Assembly (NCBI RefSeq): GCF_910593845.1
Contig: NZ_CAJVAS010000016.1
Location: forward strand, 87,392-151,391
Source of the DNA: Paenibacillus solanacearum
Lineage (GTDB): Bacteria; Bacillota; Bacilli; Paenibacillales; NBRC-103111
Length of the DNA: 64,000 nucleotides
Direction of reading: 5' to 3'
The first letter of the stretch is position 1, and every line of letters starts with the position of its first letter. Positions 61,408 to 64,000 of the stretch are shown in pieces. The position numbers and the translations under genes are program-made. The notes beneath the pieces are model-generated. The model had not been told where the DNA came from, ran no database searches, and saw only the letters and a program-made list of their open reading frames with translations.

Positions 61408-62640
61408 TCAAAAATCAAACGGATCAGATTTCTCACGTTTTGGTTTCTGTTTTACAGACTTATCGTCTAACAAAAGCGAGTCCAAATCCATCTCATCACG
61501 TCTTAGTTGGCTCCGGTAACCGGAGAGTGCTTGAAGTGTTGTATCACTCCGAACCTCTGGGCGCTCATATAAACTTACTAATTCTACCATCTGCGCTATA
61601 CGCCTCGGTAATCCCAATCCAGCAAAGATAGTATAAATGTTCAGACATCGAGCATTTTCGTCGGCATAAACCGCTACTGGACGTTCAGCAGCAAATGGTG
61701 CATAGGAAACTAATTGTTTTTCTACCGCCGCTACCATACCAAGAGTGAAAATCCGTCTGGCTCCGTTTAGGCTGGCGACCATGCTAATCGCACAACGAGT
61801 TGAGTCCGTAAAATCATATCCTTCAGATAATACTCCATCTTCAATGGATCGTTTTAAGCGAGGAATGTATGTGCCGCGGTTATTTGCATCAATCCCATTT
61901 TCTTCAAGCGTACATTTTCCAAATGTAAAAATACCGGGGGTCCGTAACATTTTCAATAACTCTGAACCATCGAAATGGTAACCCGAAATCGGATTATAAG
62001 TAATTGTCACGATGTTCAGTTCATGCAGCATCTGAGCAATATATCTGTTACTATGCTCTAGAAACGATGATGCACTACCACCCGAGTGAGTTCTTAAATA
62101 TTCTTCAAATAGCTTCTGATTGTCCACTAGTAGAATACTACCTAATCCGCGCATGGCCTTCGCAATAATTTGCAGGCGTTGTAAGGCATTATCTAGCACC
62201 TGAAACCCTTCTTGATCCCGCGGCAATGTCAGAATTAATCCGCAACGTCCGGCAAAACCATTAGAATGTACCATTCTAACAGCCTCTATAACGGCACCGG
62301 TCCCCGTCCCTCCTCCAAGCCCACAAACTACGAACAGATAGTCCCGATCCTCAAAGAAGTCTATGACCCGTTTGCCTATTTCATCTTTGTACTTGTTAAA
62401 GGCATCTTCGCCAATCTGTATATTCCGGCCAGCACCTCGTTCATAGCCCCTAAGTATAAACTTTTCAGTATTCGAACGCTCAGATAACTTTCGAAGGTCA
62501 ATGTCATTTGTATTGACTAAAAATGCAGTATATGGGTTCTTATTATTTCGTACATTTAGGCGAACAGTTGCACATTCGTGCGCAATCGAACAACCTCCCA
62601 TTCCTAATCCCAGAAAACCAAACTTCAAACTAATATCCAC
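61408..62640 (-). CDS. Tubulin/FtsZ-superfamily GTPase (TubZ-like)
   Basis: 410 residues. The tubulin signature GGGTGTG is at 109-115 (VCGLGGGTGTGAVIEA), the T1 loop at 8-17 (FLGLGMGGCS), and VNTNDIDL fits the T2 region. A basic-acidic tail (SVKQKPKREKSDPFDF) could recruit a partner. A T7 catalytic Asp motif (NxDxxD) is not obvious. The start is a GTG at 62640 with GAGGGG upstream. The wHTH gene is 3 nt upstream, the tubR-tubZ order of type III partition systems. A tubulin-like defence or membrane role is also possible. Confidence 0.8.
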   Translation of the reverse strand: MDISLKFGFLGLGMGGCSIAHECATVRLNVRNNKNPYTAFLVNTNDIDLRKLSERSNTEKFILRGYERGAGRNIQIGEDAFNKYKDEIGKRVIDFFEDRDYLFVVCGLGGGTGTGAVIEAVRMVHSNGFAGRCGLILTLPRDQEGFQVLDNALQRLQIIAKAMRGLGSILLVDNQKLFEEYLRTHSGGSASSFLEHSNRYIAQMLHELNIVTITYNPISGYHFDGSELLKMLRTPGIFTFGKCTLEENGIDANNRGTYIPRLKRSIEDGVLSEGYDFTDSTRCAISMVASLNGARRIFTLGMVAAVEKQLVSYAPFAAERPVAVYADENARCLNIYTIFAGLGLPRRIAQMVELVSLYERPEVRSDTTLQALSGYRSQLRRDEMDLDSLLLDDKSVKQKPKREKSDPFDF

Positions 62641-62643
62641 TGA

Positions 62644-62967
62644 TCAATTCACCCCTCTTTGCAAATACTGATCACGAAACTTGATGACTTCATGCCCAAG
62701 CTCCGATAACTGATACATCCTTGTTCTCCCGATTGCTTGAACATCCACAAGCCCAGCCCCTTCAAGACGCGCCGCTATTTGATCAAGAGTATGACGAGAA
62801 CGAATAGGCGGTGCATCGTCATGCTTTTTAAGGCTGAAATGATGGTTAGTCAGTTCTTTTAACCTTTCCTTGTTAATCGGTTTTCCAGCCTTCATAAGGG
62901 TCGCTAGTACCCATATTCCGTCGCCTACCTTTACTAACAGTCGTTCCAAAATCTGTTCTCTCGTCAT
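62644..62967 (-). CDS. Small winged-helix DNA-binding protein, TubR-like
   Basis: 107 residues, close to TubR length. Helical with a wing-like GRTRMYQLSELGHEVIKF (PadR/ArsR-like fold), and a recognition helix probably at RSRHTLDQIAARLEGAGLVDV. AAAGGAG is 10 nt before the ATG. It is coupled to the tubulin-like gene (3-nt gap). The 180 bp upstream, where a tubC centromere would be expected, have no clear iterons. Confidence 0.68.
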   Translation of the reverse strand: MTREQILERLLVKVGDGIWVLATLMKAGKPINKERLKELTNHHFSLKKHDDAPPIRSRHTLDQIAARLEGAGLVDVQAIGRTRMYQLSELGHEVIKFRDQYLQRGVN

Positions 62968-63093
62968 AATTCATGTTCTCCTTTCAATTACGAATCCTTT
63001 TTTGATTTGTGGTTTGTTGTGGGTAAAATCGCTGTGTATATGGACAATTAAAACGTATCATGTAAACCAGCTATTAAATTTGCTAAGGCAAAT

Positions 63094-63132
63094 AAAAACG
63101 GTACATATCCACGGGGATAATGTACCGTTTTC
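63094..63132 (-). terminator. Rho-independent terminator after the integrase pseudogene
   Basis: Stem AAAACGGTACAT / ATGTACCGTTTT (about 63095-63106, 63119-63131) with T-runs on both strands, so it probably acts bidirectionally. Confidence 0.8.
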
Positions 63133-63159
63133 ATTCACTAATTCAACCGTTTCCACGAT

Positions 63160-63869
63160 TTACATTTTTCTTAATGCATCACTCAATGCACTTATGGCAT
63201 TTTTGTGTGTTTTGTCCATTATGTGGGTATAAATTCTACTAGTTGTCCCTATGTCTGAGTGCCCCAGCGCCTCTGAAATAGCCTTTAAATCAATTCCCTC
63301 ATCGTATAATATACTAGTCTTAAATCATGCAACCTTATTTTCGGCAATCCATGCTTTGTTAAGAAGTCAGCAAACCATTCAGTAACTGAATTTACCCTAT
63401 ATGGTCTTCCGTTCTCGTGAGCGCAGACATAACCAGTATTTTCATACTCGTCCCCAAACAATTGCTTAAACTCATCTTGCCGTATTTTACATTTCAATAG
63501 AAGCTCTAAAAGTCCGTCTGGGATAAACAACGATCTCTTGCTCTTATCTGTTTTTGGGGATTTAATAATCACCTTGTCTCCAGCACTTGTTCTAACCTCA
63601 TGTATATACAAAATGCGCTGGTCAAAATCTAAAAATTTCCATTTTAGCCCAACAATTTCTTCCCTTCTCAAACCTAAATACCCTGCAAGGTAGATCGGTA
63701 ATTCCAATTTTGTATCCTTTACTTTTTCAAGCAATACGTTTAGTTGCTCTTTTGTATAAGCTTGCCCTTCGAATCTAATCTTGCGCGGTAGTGAAACGGC
63801 GTCAGCCACGTTCCTATAAACAAACTGTTGTTTTAATGCGTAATCTAGAAGTCTGGTGAAAAACACCAC
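63160..63869 (-). pseudogene. Tyrosine recombinase (integrase), truncated and frameshifted
   Basis: The readable part starts RLLDYALKQQFVYRNVADAV and includes YLGLRREEIVGLKW (first catalytic Arg). GLPKIRLHDLR is then followed by a frameshift. Reading the next frame gives SILYDEGIDLKAISEALGHSDIGTTSRIYTHI, with LGHSDIGTT and the active-site Tyr, ending at the TAA at 63160. Compared with the family block HDLRHSTAS.. about 10 bases are missing, removing the His of the HxxR-His group. The N-terminal SAM-like domain is absent: it is cut off near 63850 by the sequence leading to the IS gene. Confidence 0.82.
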
Positions 63870-63924
63870 AAATAGTCGATATGGTAGAATAATAGAAATA
63901 CCTGATTAGAAATGAGGAACAGTT

Positions 63925-64000
63925 ATGCGAGCAGCAAAACGGACCGGGATCCAGCCACAACTATTTCAGATGATCGACATGGATGCCTTAGTGCCCAAAC
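63925..64000 (+). CDS. Start of an IS1182-like transposase, cut by the window edge
   Basis: 25 codons from the ATG at 63925 (GAGGA 6 nt upstream): MRAAKRTGIQPQLFQMIDM, then DALVPK. The F.(M)IDMDALVPK block is typical of IS1182/ISL3-type transposase openings (LVPKDH follows in family members). The left end of the element probably lies between 63840 and 63920, in the gap after the interrupted integrase. The inverted repeat could not be defined. Confidence 0.62.
   Translation, partial: MRAAKRTGIQPQLFQMIDMDALVPK

Overview
The window looks like chromosome from a spore-forming Bacillota of the Paenibacillus type. GC content is moderately high, Shine-Dalgarno sites are strong (AAGGAGG), TTG and GTG starts are frequent, and proteins typical of that group are present: LTA synthase, Tgl spore transglutaminase, YheC/YheD-type ATP-grasp protein, YdjO-like cold protein, and copper-amine-oxidase-N stalk domains. 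No rRNA, complete tRNA or CRISPR array was seen.

Layout. 1-14400 is mostly housekeeping and single genes: the start of a glycosyltransferase, an SDR, a GH3 lipoprotein, tgl, dgt, an LTA synthase, HIT, a small kinase, an aldo/keto reductase, an RNA methyltransferase-like protein, Nudix, and an ArsB/NhaD transporter. 14446-22478 is one minus-strand operon for an acid sugar: RuBisCO-like protein, DUF1537 kinase, GntR regulator, zinc dehydrogenase, TRAP transporter (P, Q, M) and a class II aldolase. It has a near-consensus promoter followed by tandem TAGATCTA palindromes. A chemoreceptor is divergent to it. 26318-29332 is a quinone/electrophile detoxification operon (DoxX, ring-cleaving dioxygenase, hydrolase, WrbA) behind two MhqR-like operators, with a possible 25-codon gene between them. 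34100-38250 holds a DnaA-box cluster, an AraC regulator, and two promoters with an ungapped shared element. These drive a solute-binding lipoprotein and an amidohydrolase/Rieske pair. A sulfatase broken by one frameshift follows. 41120-44320 is a three-gene L-2,3-diaminopropionate operon (SbnB, SbnA, a PaaK-like adenylating enzyme) without a visible assembly line.

46023-54487 is a complete type II Wadjet system (JetA-B-C-D), with a divergent transposase-derived zinc-ribbon/HTH protein. From about 56400 to the end the sequence becomes visibly AT-rich and looks like an integrated element. One end carries a 31-bp copy of what looks like a tmRNA 3' end. The other has a tyrosine recombinase broken twice, by a small deletion and by an IS1182-like insertion at the window edge. 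The cargo is a TubR-like wHTH, a TubZ/FtsZ-like GTPase, a WYL regulator, a zinc-ribbon protein with a glycine-rich membrane segment, and a 754-residue beta-helix protein. I do not recognise this combination as a described system, and it is the best candidate here for something new.

All function calls come from reading motifs and remembered family sequences. No search was run.
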